Source of the DNA: Brachypterus glaber
Taxonomy: Eukaryota > Arthropoda > Insecta > Coleoptera > Kateretidae
Direction: 5' to 3'
Length of the DNA stretch: 64,000 nt
Assembly (NCBI GenBank): GCA_958510825.1
Contig: OY294049.1
Span: 8,990,001 to 9,054,000, forward strand
Under the pieces are notes generated by a model. The model was not told where the DNA came from. It ran no database searches and saw only the letters and a program-made list of their open reading frames with translations. Shown piece by piece: positions 11,258 through 23,215 of the stretch. Every line of letters starts with the position of its first letter. Position 1 is the stretch's first letter. Both the position numbers and the translations under genes were made by a program.

Positions 11258-12697
11258 TCTGTAACTAAAGACAGAAAAAACGATTTACCGCACAATGAAA
11301 CAGTGTGCTTACATTTAGTGCAGGGGGACATCTAGAAACAAGACTACTATTTCTAATTTTATAGAGTGGTTCCATAAAAAAATGATTTTTTAAATTGTCA
11401 CACATGTAAATGTTAAAAATATTATTAATAAAAGGATTTTAACTCATTGGTAGTAAGGAAAACGTAATGTGCTACTTGTAGGTAAGTTTTTTTCTGTCTT
11501 CGGTAGTGTTTATGGACTTCAGCTCCACTTTGGTCCATAAAATACGACCTCACACAGAAAAATTGACTAACCTCTACTAGGAGAGCAAATAACTATTTCT
11601 GCATATAAAAATCAAGTAATGTAAAAAAATAGTATATTACGCACCGAGTACGCAAACCTAGTTTTCAGTGCATGAGAGTGCTCATTTTTGTAAAAGATGG
11701 AGCCAAGTAAAAAAAAAGGTTGTAGGAAAAATTGTTTTCACTATGGCAGGACTTTACTAGGAAAATAAAATATATCTTGGACACAAGAAGTTTGTGGTTT
11801 GTGCATAATGATCAACATAGCATTAAAATAAACATTTAGAATCATCTATACAATCTGCTGTTGCTGCTGTTGTTAAAATTTTTAAGCTATTTGAGATTAT
11901 GTACAAGTTTACTAACGGTTTACCCAGGATTATCTGGCATTTTTTAAGATTGGGAATTTTCTAAAAAAAAACATCATGTAATACTTGAGTGTACCTAGAT
12001 AGAAGTAAACATTTTGTGTCTAAGGATCATAATATCTGAGAGGGTAATTACTGAGACACTTCCTTCACTTTTTTCTTCAGTCAATAGTATTTACTGAAGA
12101 AAAAAAGTGCAGTACTAAAATTCTATCATTGGATTCCAATGATTTTCCAAAAAGTCCATTCATTAAACTGTCCCAAAGGCAAGTATATTTGTGTTGTTAA
12201 TGAAAAAATGTTCCTTAAATATTTGAAAAATGGGTCGTTTTCAGCACAGCTCTTAACCTGTTAACAACAACAACATACGAAAGTTGAACATTTTGGACCA
12301 ACAAAAATATAGGTTAGTTCTGGGAGAGAAAATTAAAAACAAACAAATAAATCACAAATACCTTCTCCTTATTGATTTCCTTTTACTTCTTGACCTTCTC
12401 GAAGTCATTTTGGGTAAAACTAAGTATAAAACGTTATACAAAACACAATTATAAACTTTAACCAGGCATTAGCATTTCTGTCAGGTAGCTTCAAAGAACG
12501 TCACATTTAAGCAAAACGTCACAAAAAAGATCACTTTAAACGTTTAGTAATGACAGTTTATACAAATAAATTCGCTTATTCTGCGTTGTAATACAAAAAT
12601 AATAAATACGATTCAAAAAAACAAACAGAAATTTAAACTTGTAACGTATTTAGGCGTCATTTAGATATTCACGATTGCGCAAGCGTAGCAATACAAC
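11251..12697. other. no gene recognised
   Basis: AT-rich non-coding sequence. A self-complementary stretch (ttcactttttttcttcag / actgaagaaaaaaagtg) lies at 12064-12110. No exon or RNA gene was seen. Confidence 0.5.
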
Positions 12698-12933
12698 AGG
12701 GATGGAAAACTACCCGGTTTATGACCATAGGAAGTTTTTTGTGACCGTATTTAGAAAAACCGGTTATTATTAGATTTTAACCGGTTTTCTTATGAAAAGT
12801 GGTCAAATGGTGAAATCATAGGGGTAAAAGTATTTCCAAAGGTAGATGAAGATTTTTTTTAGTCATCAAAATTTCTGTCAAGGGTAGCAAAACTTTTTTT
12901 TAGATTTTTGTTTGGTTATCATGATTTTTGCTA

Positions 12934-13805
12934 CCCAGGAAACTAGAAGATCTTTTTGATGTCAATTATTGGGCACTAACTGATCTACATGACGTCAGAT
13001 TATGACGTCTTACTGTTGTTCCAGTGACGTATATAAGTCAAAGTCCAGTAACATTAGTGATAACGTCAGAAGTATGAAGTACACCTCTATATATAAGTTA
13101 TATTATGTATACCTCTATATATAAATTATATTAATTATTAAACGTTATTCAGGTCTATTCACCTGCGTAAACAATATTGCTATATTGGCAAAAATCGCAG
13201 CGATTTTGACCCATATTGTCATTAGCAATAGCGGCCATAATCGTATGCGATTTTTGCCAAAATAGCAATATTGTTTACGCACACAGGTCGACCTGATTGC
13301 CACCGCGTTAAACTAGACAAATAACAAAAACAATTATAGAAGCTTCCGTTGAATAGAAAATCTTCTAATCCAATGATGTACATCAAATTAGCTATAGCGA
13401 CTGAACAGTACTGTTCAGTTTACGTAATTCCAGAAAAAGACTATAGAGTCATCACTGTTTAATCAATATATTAGATTTAAAACTTTTATTAGTGGTAGAA
13501 AACAATATGTGGCGCCACCTATAGCCTCAGAATTATATTGACGTCCCAGTGACAAAAACTTTCGATGACTTCAAGATGTGACGTCGACATCGACGTCGCA
13601 TATCAGACGTATGTCTGATATGCGTCCTATGTGTGACGTCACAAATATGACCTAAAACTGACGTCGATAGTACCTACGTCGGAGACCAATATGACCAAAA
13701 TCTGACGTCTTGTCGACGTCTGATATGCTACGTATGTATGACGTCACGAATATGACCTAAACCTGACGTCGACAGTACGTCGGGGACGTCATCTGGTTTC
13801 CTGGG
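12934..13805. mobile_element. CCCAG-ended motif-filled TIR element A (GACGTC motif)
   Basis: Left end cccaggaaactagaagatc, right end gatgacgtcatctggtttcctggg-type inverse (last bases gtttcctggg). It is flanked by TA on both sides. The subterminal parts (12975-13075 and 13540-13795) carry about two dozen copies of tgacgtc/gacgtcg/acgtc in both orientations. The centre contains a separate palindrome (13139-13320) and a stretch at 13367-13500 shared with the element at 24.3 kb. 872 bp, no ORF. Confidence 0.72.
13139..13320. repeat. palindromic insert inside element A
   Basis: The arms aggtctattcacctgcg + taaacaatattgctat and the inverse atagcaatattgtttacgc + acaggtcgacct flank a middle rich in gcgatttttgcc/ggcaaaaatcgc. 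It is a nearly perfect fold-back of about 180 bp, probably a nested small TIR element. Confidence 0.65.
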
Positions 13806-13807
13806 TA

Positions 13808-13979
13808 GGGCCTATTTACAAATACGACGTAAAAACGTAAACATAAAATCGTAAGGAATGCAGTAGGCTGATTGGTTCAACCTTGAAATGCAGTACGCTG
13901 ATTGGTTCAACCTTGAAATTGAACCAATCAGCGTACGATTTTACGATTACGTTTTTACGTCGTATTTGTAAATAGGCCC
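13808..13979. mobile_element. 172-bp TIR element
   Basis: Left end gggcctatttacaaatacga, continuing cgtaaaaacgtaa; right end is the inverse, ttacgtttttacg...aaataggccc. The interior has two direct copies of gctgattggttcaaccttga and an inverse copy (gaaccaatcagcgta). It lies 2 bp from element A, both inside the outer element H. Non-coding. Confidence 0.75.
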
Positions 13980-14414
13980 AAATATGTTTACAGAAAACCG
14001 GTTCCGCGTTTTTACCGAAAACCGGTCTGAGGTAATTTCCGCAACCGGTTAACCGCAAACCGGTTATTTGCTTTGGTTTTTCATCCCTAATCTACAATCG
14101 ACACATGCGCACTTTAGTTTACTTTCCCGGATCATAAGTTCAAGATAATATTGGGGAAATCTAAGTTGGTACAAATCAGTCACTTTCAGCAACCTTAAAA
14201 ATCTCAATACAACAATTTTCAAGAAAACAACTCCCCGCCCCTCAGGGGGTAAAGTTAGATTTTTTTATTATCAGATTCACTTTCAGCAACTTCAAAAACC
14301 CCAATGTACTAATTTTCACGAAAACTACCCCCCGCCCCTCAGGGAGTGAAGTTAGAATTTTTTTATTATCAGATTCACTTTCAGCAACCTCAAAAACCGC
14401 AAATTGGGGTCATT

Positions 14415-15444
14415 GGGAGCGTTCAAGTATTACGCAACGCGCTAGGGGGGGGGGGTGGGGGGTCTCGAAAACGTTACGCCGCGTTACAGAGGGGGGGTGG
14501 GTGTCAGTAAAAATGTTATGTAACACTTAAAAAATTATAAATTTATAATTTTTTAAGTTAACTTATAAAATATTTATTGGAGCACGTTTTTAACAATGAT
14601 CTAGGCTTAAAGAGACGGATTCCTTGCAAATTTTATTGCACACGGCGTGGTTAATAGTTAACTAAATCCTCTAAACAAAAACAAATTTGAGATGGAAAAC
14701 CATAGCCAATAACCGGTTTTCGGTTAACCGGTTTGGAAAATGTCTCGAAAATGTTAAGCCGCGTTACATGGGGGGGGGTCAAAAATGGCTAAATTTTGCG
14801 TTACGTCCCAGACAGCACAAAGATGACTTAAAGAGATCTTAAAGATGTCGTAGCTTGTCATTCAAGACGTCTTAAGAACGTCGGTTTTCGCCGTATATGC
14901 ATCTTAAAGACGTCTTAACGACGTCGTTTGTTACAAAAGGTAACGTCTTTAAGACATCCTTTTTAAGACACCTTACTGACGCCTTGCACAGGCGACTTTA
15001 CAACATAATATCCCCTCCCATTTACGGTGCTAGGTAAGGTTGTATTGATATAAAAAGCATAATAAGAATTAGAATGAGAGGTAATTTGTTTTTCAAAGAA
15101 AGATCTTAAAAAATGTGATTTTTTTAATTTTTTTGAAAATTTTTTTTTTAGTTTTTTTTTGAAAATTTCTTTTTTGAATTTTTTCTTATTTTTTCGTTTT
15201 TCTTAAAAAGAAAATAAAAAAAAAATAATAGTTGATTGTGGTTAGTTTATTTTTAGCGATGAGTATCGAAGTTAAGACGTCTTGTACTTAAAAGACATCT
15301 TATAGACATCATAATTTAAACATCCCTAAAAAGAAGTCTACAAGATATCCTTTTTATGTCTTTAGGCGTCCAGACATAATTAAGATCTAAAAAAGATGTC
15401 TTTAAGTTATCATGTGCTGTCTGGGGTAATACTTGAACGCTCCC
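14415..15444. mobile_element. TIR element GGGAGCGTTCAAG, interrupted by element B
   Basis: It starts gggagcgttcaagtattac and ends gtaatacttgaacgctccc, and is flanked by ATT on both sides (3-bp target duplication). The interior has G-runs (ggggggggggtgggggg) and gcgttac repeats. Element B sits immediately inside the right terminus. A fragment with the same start (aacgttcaagtattacgtaa) is at 54.94 kb. Confidence 0.7.
14807..15425. mobile_element. CCCAG-ended motif-filled TIR element B (AAGACGTCTT motif)
   Basis: Left end cccagacagcacaaagatga, right end catgtgctgtctggg, with GT on both sides as a 2-bp target duplication. The two end regions reiterate aagacgtctt, gatgtctttaa and related forms in both orientations. 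The centre (15110-15230) is low-complexity A/T. 619 bp. The terminal 12 bp are identical to those of element D at 41.56 kb although the interiors differ. Confidence 0.75.
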
Positions 15445-16742
15445 ATTGCAATATATAGCATCCTCGCAGGGGTAGAGTTAGATAAATTGTATTATTAGAT
15501 TTAATTTTAGCAACCTTAAAAACCCCTATACAGCAATTTTCAAATTCAAAAATTTATTTTACCTCATTTCCCCTGTTCACCAAAAACTGTCCCGAGCGAG
15601 AACTTTTGGTAATATACATGTATGCCCAATTTTAAGCCTCTAGCTTAAAGCGTTCTGAAGTAATCGTGTTGACAAGATTTCCCGGACAGACAGACCGATA
15701 GACCGACCGATCGAGCGACAATAAAATGTCATAAAACGCAAAAATACTCAAAAAAAAAATGAAATTTTTTGCACTAATACAATTGTACAAGGCCTTCCCG
15801 AAATTTTGAAAATTTTCAAACTGGGAAAGCAATGCTTCACACTTTTCGACGATGTTTATGAAAAATATGATTACTCGAGAAAGCTTTGAATTAACTTCAA
15901 ATTTGGACTACCTATAAGTTAAAACTTATCCAAAGTTCTCAACTGGGCCCAGCTCTACCCAGTAGAGGTGAAGCAAAAAAAAATGCCAACAAAATATTAA
16001 TAGCTTGCCAAAGATTTTTTTAATAAGATGTTTTTTTTTAATTTTTGCTTTCCCATTTTGAAAATTTTCATAATTTTGGGAGAGCCTTGCATTGGTGAAA
16101 AAAATTCAATTTTTTTGCGTATTTTTGCGTTTTATGACGTTCGGTTCGCTCGGTCGGTCGTTCTGTCCGGGAAATCTTGGGTGCATGATAACTTAAGAAC
16201 GCTTTAAGCTAGAGTATTTGGCATAAAGGTATGTTACCAAAAGTTCCCGCTCGGGATTGTTTTTGGTGAATATTGGGGTGCGCCAAGGGAAAAATTGAAA
16301 TTTCAATGTTTTGTCTGGCAATTGCCATATAGGGGTTTTTAAGGTTGCTGTAATTGAATTTTTCTAACCCCACCCCCGTGTGTGAGGGGATAATTTTTTT
16401 TAATATTTTCGTCAAAATTGGTATATAGGGGTTTTTGGGGTCAACGAATCTGAATCTGATAATAAATTCCCCCCCCCCCCCCCTGAGGTTGCTGAAAGTG
16501 AATCTGGTAATTAAAAAATTCTAACTTCACCCCATGGAGCGGGGGGTAGTTTTGTGAAAATTGGTATATTAGGGGTTTTGAGGTTGCTTAGAATCTTATA
16601 ATGATAAAAATCTCCCTGAGGGGTGGGGTAGTTTTCGTAAAAATTGGTATATTAGGGTTTTTAGGGTAGCTGAAATTGAATCTGATAAAAAATCCGTTTC
16701 ACGCGTGGAGGTGAAAAATGGGAAAGCTCATACTGGGCAGTG

Positions 16743-17703
16743 TATTAATTATTTTACAAATTCTTTTGAAGAACAATTTGGATTTTTAACGTTTTTTTTA
16801 TAAAATTGCAAAATGTACATATTAAGTAACATTTAACAAATGCTATCTGGTCATACTTTAATGTTTGAACACATAACACAAAATTATTTTAAAGTCCAAA
16901 CATGGTTTAGCTTCAGCTTTTGTGATTAAAAAATAAAAATATTTACTAATAATTTAAATATAAAATATATTATTCAAAAACATTTTCTTATTTAATAATG
17001 GTTAATTATACAGAAACAGTTTATAACTTAATTAATAATTTCATCAAATAGAAATACATCTTTAAATACAGAATAATATTATATCACAAACAGAAATAAT
17101 AGGTAAAAAATAGTTATTTATGATACTAGTGGGTAAAGTAAGATATTCCCCATGAGAAAATTAACCTGCGAGGCGTAAGCCAAGCCGGTTAATTTTCAAG
17201 AGGGCAATATCGGTTTACCCATACAAGGTTTTATCCAATAAATAGCTTAGGAATTCATATTTTTATTAAAAATTTTAATGACATTTACAAGAAAATAATT
17301 GACAAAGCCCAAAAGTGGTCCCGAAGTATCGAAATTTTACTGCTTGTCACATATCTGACTGTTATTAATTGTATAAGATTTTTTAATTTTTATTAAATAA
17401 ATGATGTGGGGTGTATAAATTTCAGGGAAATGAAAAAATTGAATAAGAATAGAGTAGAATGGAGAGCTGTCTCAAACCCGTGTTGGTACTGAAAACTTGA
17501 TGAATTTTTTTTTGTTTTGTCAATTGGAATTTTATGTTCTCATAAAGTATTCTTTTGTATTTTGATTGATTTTTTTAATATGAAAATGCATTTTTTTCAT
17601 AACAAAATCCTTTTTTTCGTATGGAAATACTTTTTTTTCTGTGAAAACTGTATTTCTTATTATATGCATACACGGCGTTTGCATTATTATATCACATGTT
17701 AAA
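16743..17703. other. no gene recognised; one hairpin
   Basis: AT-rich. At about 17128-17225 there is a hairpin whose apex is gcgaggcgtaagccaagccgg and whose arms contain gggtaaa...attaac / gttaat...tttaccc. It resembles other GC-apex hairpins at 18.94, 36.1 and 53.4 kb. Nothing else was identified. Confidence 0.5.
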
Positions 17704-18722
17704 GGAGATGATTCTACATCAAAAACAACATGAAAAACCACTATAGGAACATACGTCCGGAAACGAACCCTAAGGGAGTTATGACCCTTTAAAATTGTAA
17801 TAAAAATAAGGTTTTTAATTAATAACTCTGGTACCCTTTGAAACAGAGCAACGAGGTTTTACATGTGAACTAACCTTAATAAGGCTTATCTTCATACGTT
17901 TTTTCATGTACTTATTTTAACCAGGGGCGTGCGAAACGGGGGGGCCTTATCAGTTTTTTGCCTCAAACTTTTCTGTGTAACTTTCAACCAAAACATCTGA
18001 ATTTCTGATTCTACATCAAAAACTGAGAAAAAAAGTTTCTATAACAACCAACATTTTAATCATGTCGGATGATTTTACATCAAAAACTGAGAAAAACAGT
18101 AAAAGTCAAAAAATACAACATTTTAATGATGTTGGGTGATTCTACTCCAAAAACTGAGAAAAAACAATATAAGTCGAAAAATTGTTTTTTAAAAATGGTG
18201 CATTTTTAGGAAACCACAGGACTGATTTTTTGAAGTATCTGTAAATGCGTTTTTTTTTTCTTAGTTTTTAACGTACATTCGCCCAGCATAATTGAAATGT
18301 TGGTTTTCAACATTTTAGTACCTATTTAGATTTTAGGTAAAAAAAGTCCAAATGTAAAATTGAACCTTCAAATGAATTTTTCTCGAAAGCGGTTAATCCT
18401 ACAGTACCTATTACAACAAGAGTATCTTTTTTATGTATTGTGGACTAAGGAACCATGTTTCAATAATATTATTACAAAAAAGTTACACAGAAAAAAGTTC
18501 AGGGCAAAAAACTGATAAAGTCCCCCCGTTTGGCACACCCCTGGATAAAATAAGTACATGAAAATAACATACGAAGATAGGCCTTATTAAAGTAAGTTCA
18601 CATAGAAAACCTCGTCGCTCTATCTGAAAGGGTACCAGAATTACTAATTAAAACCCTTATTTTTATTACAATTTTAAAGGGTGGTAACTTCCTTAGGGTT
18701 CGTTTTCGGACCTATGCACATT
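17704..18722. mobile_element. fold-back element, family FB1 copy 2
   Basis: The left arm has cggaaacgaaccctaaggga, ttataacaaggtttt-type sequence, then gcaacgaggttttacatgtg and cttatcagttttttg. The right arm carries the inverses (aaaaaactgataaagtcccc, catagaaaacctcgtcgctc, ttccttagggttcgttttcg). The central part has three direct copies of gattctacatcaaaaactga-like sequence at 18000-18160. Homologous to 1699-3182. Non-coding. Confidence 0.72.
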
Positions 18723-18749
18723 TTTTTTTCAAAATGTACTTATTTTTTC

Positions 18750-18834
18750 ATTTAGGGGACCAAAATCACAGGAATTTTGTTTTCGGTCCCAGGGCCAGGT
18801 CTCGTTCGCTGGTCTAGAGACTTGCATGCCCTAG
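18750..18834. repeat. fragment of the CTAGGGCATGC element
   Basis: It contains ggtcccagggccaggtctcg and ends agacttgcatgccctagt, matching the right end of the element at 5404-6405. Only this terminus is present. Confidence 0.6.
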
Positions 18835-18935
18835 TCATATCATAGGAAGAGAATTTAATAGGGCATCATACAAACTATAATTTCAAGTCCAAAAAATTAA
18901 AAAATGCCCAATAATAGTAATTATATACCAAGGTA

Positions 18936-19614
18936 GAAAATACATTATAGCCGATCGTATTAAACCCCGAGCTGCAAAGCAGCGAGGGATTTAAGAGTGC
19001 GAGGCTATTATAGTCTTCTCTACCGTGGTTTATATATTATTATTTTCACTACTAGCGCATTTATTCTTATTATTTTTATATCAATAATAAACCAAAATAA
19101 AATTTTTGCTGAATCTTAATTAACCGCGCAAAAACAAGCAGCCGTTGAAGCGATTTCAACAGCTTCTTTCATAAAACAAATGAATAAACTGAAAGTTGAC
19201 AGTTCTAGTAAGTTGTTTACTGAATAATATGTTATATAATAATAATAATAATATTTATTGTAAATAATAATAACATATACAGGCTCATATTAGCAACAAA
19301 TATAGCACTGCACAAAGGTTTTCAAGAAACCCGTCTGTGAGAAATTATATATTCCATTATAATTAATTCATTTATAATATTTGCCATACTCATTTTTTTC
19401 CAATGGCAAAATGTTGCATTCTGTTCATTAAAAATTAAGCAATGACATATCTTTTCAGTTCAAGGAAAATCAAGTGGCAGATATCAATTGTTTATAAAAT
19501 TTACTCCTACTAGGAGAGAAAAAATTATTATAGCTATAGGTGAAGACAAATAATTTCACAGTCTGAAAACATGATAAATAATGGTATGTTCTAAAGCTAG
19601 TAGTGAAAAAAAAA
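18936..19614. repeat. hairpin, TAA microsatellite and downstream flank of the kinase gene
   Basis: 18936-19035 is a hairpin: arms taccaaggtagaaaataca... and ...tctctaccgtggtttata, with a GC-rich apex gagctgcaaagcagcgag. A TAA/AAT microsatellite is at 19232-19275. The rest is the 3' flank of the minus-strand kinase, where a poly(A) signal would be expected; I did not assign one. Confidence 0.5.
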
Positions 19615-22297
19615 TTAATTCTTATTATATAAACTATCAATAGATTCTTTTAATTTTAACAAAAGTTCTTCATTTTCATTCACATGTCTAGTAATATCAC
19701 TAAATTCCCTATAATACTCTTTAAAACTGTTTTTTAACTTTTGGGTTTGAATTTTATTAGATTTTTTCAAAACTCCATTTTTCTTCACTTCTTCAAAATT
19801 ATTTTTAATCTGATCTGTATAATCACTATTTTCGATAGACAAATCATCATTAAAATCCTTCAGTTTTTCGTCGTATTTTCGTACATCTGATACCAAAATT
19901 TCAGTTTTTAGATGAACATTTTGCGACATTTTGTACCAGTCACCAAAGTTCTCAGCCAACTGCTCATATTGAGGAAAAACTTCTTTTTCCAATAATTCTT
20001 TAATTCTATTTATAGTTTGAGTAATTTTTATCCTTTCTAATATATGAAACTGTTCATCATTGTATGACAGGGTTCTAGTAGCTCTATCTCGTACCAAGTT
20101 TTGCCAGGCATCTCGTAGATGATCTACTTGAGTTCTAGCTCTAGCTGGAGCTAATGTTTTGGATGGACATTTTAAATCTCTACTTATACTATCCCACTGT
20201 AATTTTAATGTATTGTCAACACTATGTGTTTTATACAAATTTTGTACACTTATTGCTATAAGACTGTTGAACTCTTTACTTAATTCATCCAACTTTTCTA
20301 CATAATTATTTTTCAGTTTATAGTTACTTAACTGTTGTGATAACTGTAAAACTTCAGCTATTTTTTTAATTAATACTTTCTTTTCTATCAAATGAGATGT
20401 AGATATATACAACTTCTTTAATTCTCCATTTATATATTTAGTAAAATTTTCTATGGTGTCCCAAATTAGCCTACAGTGCAAAGAAAACTTTTCTATGCGT
20501 CTTTTACATAAATGACCAACACTACAGGCAACTTTGGCTTGTGCTGCATCATTTTCAACTGATATTACATTGGGAAAGCCATTGAATTTTGGCAAGTCTA
20601 ATTCTGGCATAATATTTATATTATTATTTTCCTTATTAAACAAAAACATTGGCTCTTCTTCTTTAGTTTTTGGATAACCAACAGCCCTTGTGTCATCCTC
20701 AATTAAGTCTTTCAGTAAAGTTGTTTTCACTAGGATTATCTGATTTTCAGGCAGCATTTCAGTTTGTTCAGTTATATACTGCTGCAAATCTGTATAGGTT
20801 TCATCAGGGTGAATATAAACCTTTATTAACTGAGCCTTATTAACTTGAAATATATTTATAGGTTCTCTGGACAGAACAATACTTACTTCACTGAAAAATT
20901 TCTCAAAAGTCCAAATTTTTTTGGCATCTGCTTCAAGAAGTCCAGCCAAAAGTGGTGTGATTATTTTCTTTATTCCTACACTTAATTGGCAGCTGTTTGG
21001 CAATTCTCTTTTCCATTCAATAGGCCCATTTTCTTTGGTTTGGATACCAGAAATAACTCCACTGTCTTTTTTAGTTGTTATATGGTACATTGTTTCTTTG
21101 TTTTTTCTTCCACCATATGGTCTGTATGGTAAATTTCCAGTGGCTACATGAAATAAAGTTACACCAATAGACCACAAGTCTATTGTGGCCCCAAAAGTCT
21201 TATTAGCGTGTTTTCGTAAAACAGCCCTTTCGTACATATCAGGGTGAAGATATTCCTCTGTACCATACAAGGATTGAAAGTATTGACCATCTTGCAGTTC
21301 TCTGGCAGCTCCAAAGTCTGTAAGTTTATAAACTGTGGTTCCATCATCTTTGATAAACTTCATGATATTACCTGGAATAAGATGTTTTAAAACAGATAAA
21401 CACATTATAACTTAAATATTGTGGTCACACTATATGTATTATTGTATATAATAACATTATTACCCTAAAAGCAGTCATACAATACTGCCCTGCTAAGGCA
21501 AGTTGTCCTATCTGCAAATTAGATGTTTTGAGATAAGGCCAGTTTTATTGTTTTTGTTTGCAATTTTTGAAAACATGTTTAAATAAATATGGCGTTGGGT
21601 TCTGCTTTATTTTAAATCAAAAATACATGATATCCTTTGAAAAAAAATATTTTTTTTGTCACAAAAATAAATTGTCATACTAAATGAATTTATTCTATCT
21701 GAGAAAGTTAGGACAAAATGATCTAAAAAGGCCAATCAAATTCAAAAAGTCCTGACTTATTTGTCTACTAAAGACTAGTTAGGAAAATTTTATTTTTTTT
21801 ATTATTTTATAGTGCAAAATGAGTTCTTTCAACTTGTGTGTTGGGCTAAAAATATTCTTACCTGGCTTTAAGTCTCTATGCACCAAATTGTTGTCCCTTA
21901 AATGTTTCATACCAGAAAATAAATGACTTAAAACAAGTAAAAACTCTTTTTCTTCTAACCCGTAAGTGTTTTCAGGATCATCCAATATGTTGAACAAACT
22001 GCCTCCAGTACAAAGTTCCATAACAATTACTTTTCCTCTGTTTTCTTGTTCTTCTTCAATAGCCAGAAGTTTAACAATATTTTCATGGTTTACTTTTTTT
22101 AAAACTTCAAATTCTCTGAACTGAACTTCAAGAGGCCTTAGGGTACTTATATGGTTAAATGTTTTAACAGCTACGGGCTCACCATTTTCCTTATTTACCC
22201 CTTGGTGAACTGTGGCAGTGGCCCCCTTTCCAAGAATACTAGTTGTAGACCATACGTAATTCGGGGAACCACGCAGGTAAGAAGACATTTTAGGCAC
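19615..22297 (-). CDS. IKKepsilon/ik2-like: TBK1/IKK-epsilon-like serine/threonine kinase, two exons, complete
   Basis: Exon 1 is 22297-21862 and exon 2 is 21371-19615; the intron splits the glycine codon of the HRDLKPGN catalytic loop with consensus ag|gtaag and cag|gt sites. The spliced protein is 730 aa; human TBK1 is 729. Kinase features: glycine loop GKGATATV (23-30), K45, HRD 140-142, DFG 164-166, and activation-loop Ser179 in SLYGTEEYLHPD, equivalent to human Ser172. After the kinase domain (to about 310) comes a ubiquitin-like region (about 320-400) and a long helical scaffold/coiled-coil C-terminus. The family acts in innate immune signalling in vertebrates; the Drosophila member (ik2) controls cytoskeleton, caspase-inhibitor turnover and oogenesis. 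All catalytic residues are intact. Confidence 0.96.
21485..21796. mobile_element. truncated TA-flanked MITE in the kinase intron (family CTGCCCT)
   Basis: It starts after TA with ctgccctgctaaggcaagtt and continues gtcctatctgcaaattagat, as in the complete copies at 28597-29198 and (inverted) 57861-58368. It is lost after the internal gactagttagga segment, so the far terminus is missing. It makes up most of the 490-bp intron. Confidence 0.8.
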
Positions 22298-22617
22298 TAT
22301 TTAACAAATATATTATAGCTTAATGTTCACACATTACGTACATATAGATAAGAATGATTAAGCCTATCGAAAAAAATCAATTTCGTTAAAAAACTGTAAA
22401 TAAAAATATTTTGACTGACGTACGTTGACATTACATGCGATGTTGTCAAGTTAATAAACGTCAAGCGATGTTGCCGGCTTCGAAACATTTGAACTACTGC
22501 CGCGAAACTGAAATAACTGCTGAAAAAATAATATTCTGAAAAAATTGATTTCCTTTTCCTCTAAAAAAAATACTTATTTTAAATCTAAAAATAAAAAAAA
22601 TATATATAAAAAGCTAC

Positions 22618-22698
22618 GACGAGGATGGGATTCGAACCCACGCGGGCAGAGCCCATTGGATTAGCAGTCCAACGCCTTAACCACTCGGCCACCTCGTC
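22618..22698 (-). tRNA. tRNA-Ser (anticodon GCT)
   Basis: Read on the minus strand, the 7-bp acceptor stem GACGAGG pairs with CCTCGTC. The D arm has GTGGCCGAGTGGTTAAGGC, the anticodon loop is CTGCTAA with anticodon GCT (plus-strand 22663-22665), there is a long variable arm of the serine type, and the T arm contains GGTTCGAATCCC. 81 bp, no intron and no CCA, as in eukaryotic genes. On the minus strand a T-run follows the gene within the AT-rich 3' flank, suitable for Pol III termination. Internal A and B boxes are intact. Confidence 0.96.
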
Positions 22699-22859
22699 TT
22701 ACTTGACTTTTTTTTTTTAATATTTAAATAAATTTTTCGAAAGTTAACAAAGGAAATCTTGAGATTATTTAAGTCTTGCGTTATTAAAAAAAATTCGAAA
22801 TTTTTTTATTGTTTTTTTTTTTAACGTTTCTGGACGTTTTAAATTCAAAAAATATGATT

Positions 22860-23215
22860 TCCTTCAAAAAAAAAATCTGTCTGTCGGTATGTCAGTCAGT
22901 CTGTGTGTCCAGGAAAGTGACCATGATAACTCAAGAACGCTTTGGGCTAAATACTCAAATTTGGGCCATAGGTTTGGACTTTGGATAATCCAAAGTTCTA
23001 GGCTGGGATTGTTTTTAGTAAAAATCTGATCGGGGCCTCTCTTACCGGTAAGAGCATAAAATGGGGTAAAAACATTTTTTTTTTAAAAACATTTTTTTTA
23101 ATTTATTTTTCGTTCTACGAAAAAAGAAACTATTTTTTGGTTTCTGATTTTAATGAACCTAGGCCTATTATAGGCCTAGGTGGGAAAGTATTATTTTGTT
23201 GGCAGCAAGATTTTT
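22860..23215. repeat. fragment of fold-back family FB2
   Basis: It holds the gtctgtctgtcggtatgtcag run, tgataactcaagaacgcttt, and a right part with aggcctattataggcctagg and gaaagtattattttgttggc. These match, in the opposite orientation, the sequence repeated at 42.16-43.8 kb. Non-coding. Confidence 0.6.

Larger units (their letters stand above)
12698..14088. mobile_element. outer TIR element with AACCGGTT motif arrays (element H)
   Basis: The left end agggatggaaaactacccgg and the right end ...ggtttttcatccct are inverted. The terminal segments (12716-12790 and 13990-14070) are full of accggtt/aaccggt repeats in both orientations. The middle is occupied by two other elements (12934-13805 and 13808-13979). 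A fragment with the same start and motif (gatggaaaaccatagcc... aaccggttttcggttaaccg) is at 14693-14745. No coding capacity. Confidence 0.7.
14175..16742. mobile_element. large fold-back element with CACTGCCCAGT end (family FB2), interrupted by insertions
   Basis: The right end is gaaaaatgggaaagctc then atactgggcagtg. The inverse of this end (cactgcccagt...) recurs at 42.24 kb. The left arm (14175-14410 and 15445-15960) and right arm (16020-16742) are inverted copies. Both contain the unit atcagattcactttcagcaa + cctcaaaaacccc + aattttcacgaaaactaccc and, nearer the centre, aagaacgctttaagctagag and the gaccgaccgac run. The left arm is split by another element at 14415-15444, and its outer end seems lost. 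Non-coding. Confidence 0.7.

Noticed and set aside
12975..13795. Cluster of TGACGTCA-like sites as a cAMP-response enhancer
   Set aside because: The sites lie inside a transposable element in which every such element has its own palindromic word, so a repeat origin explains them better.
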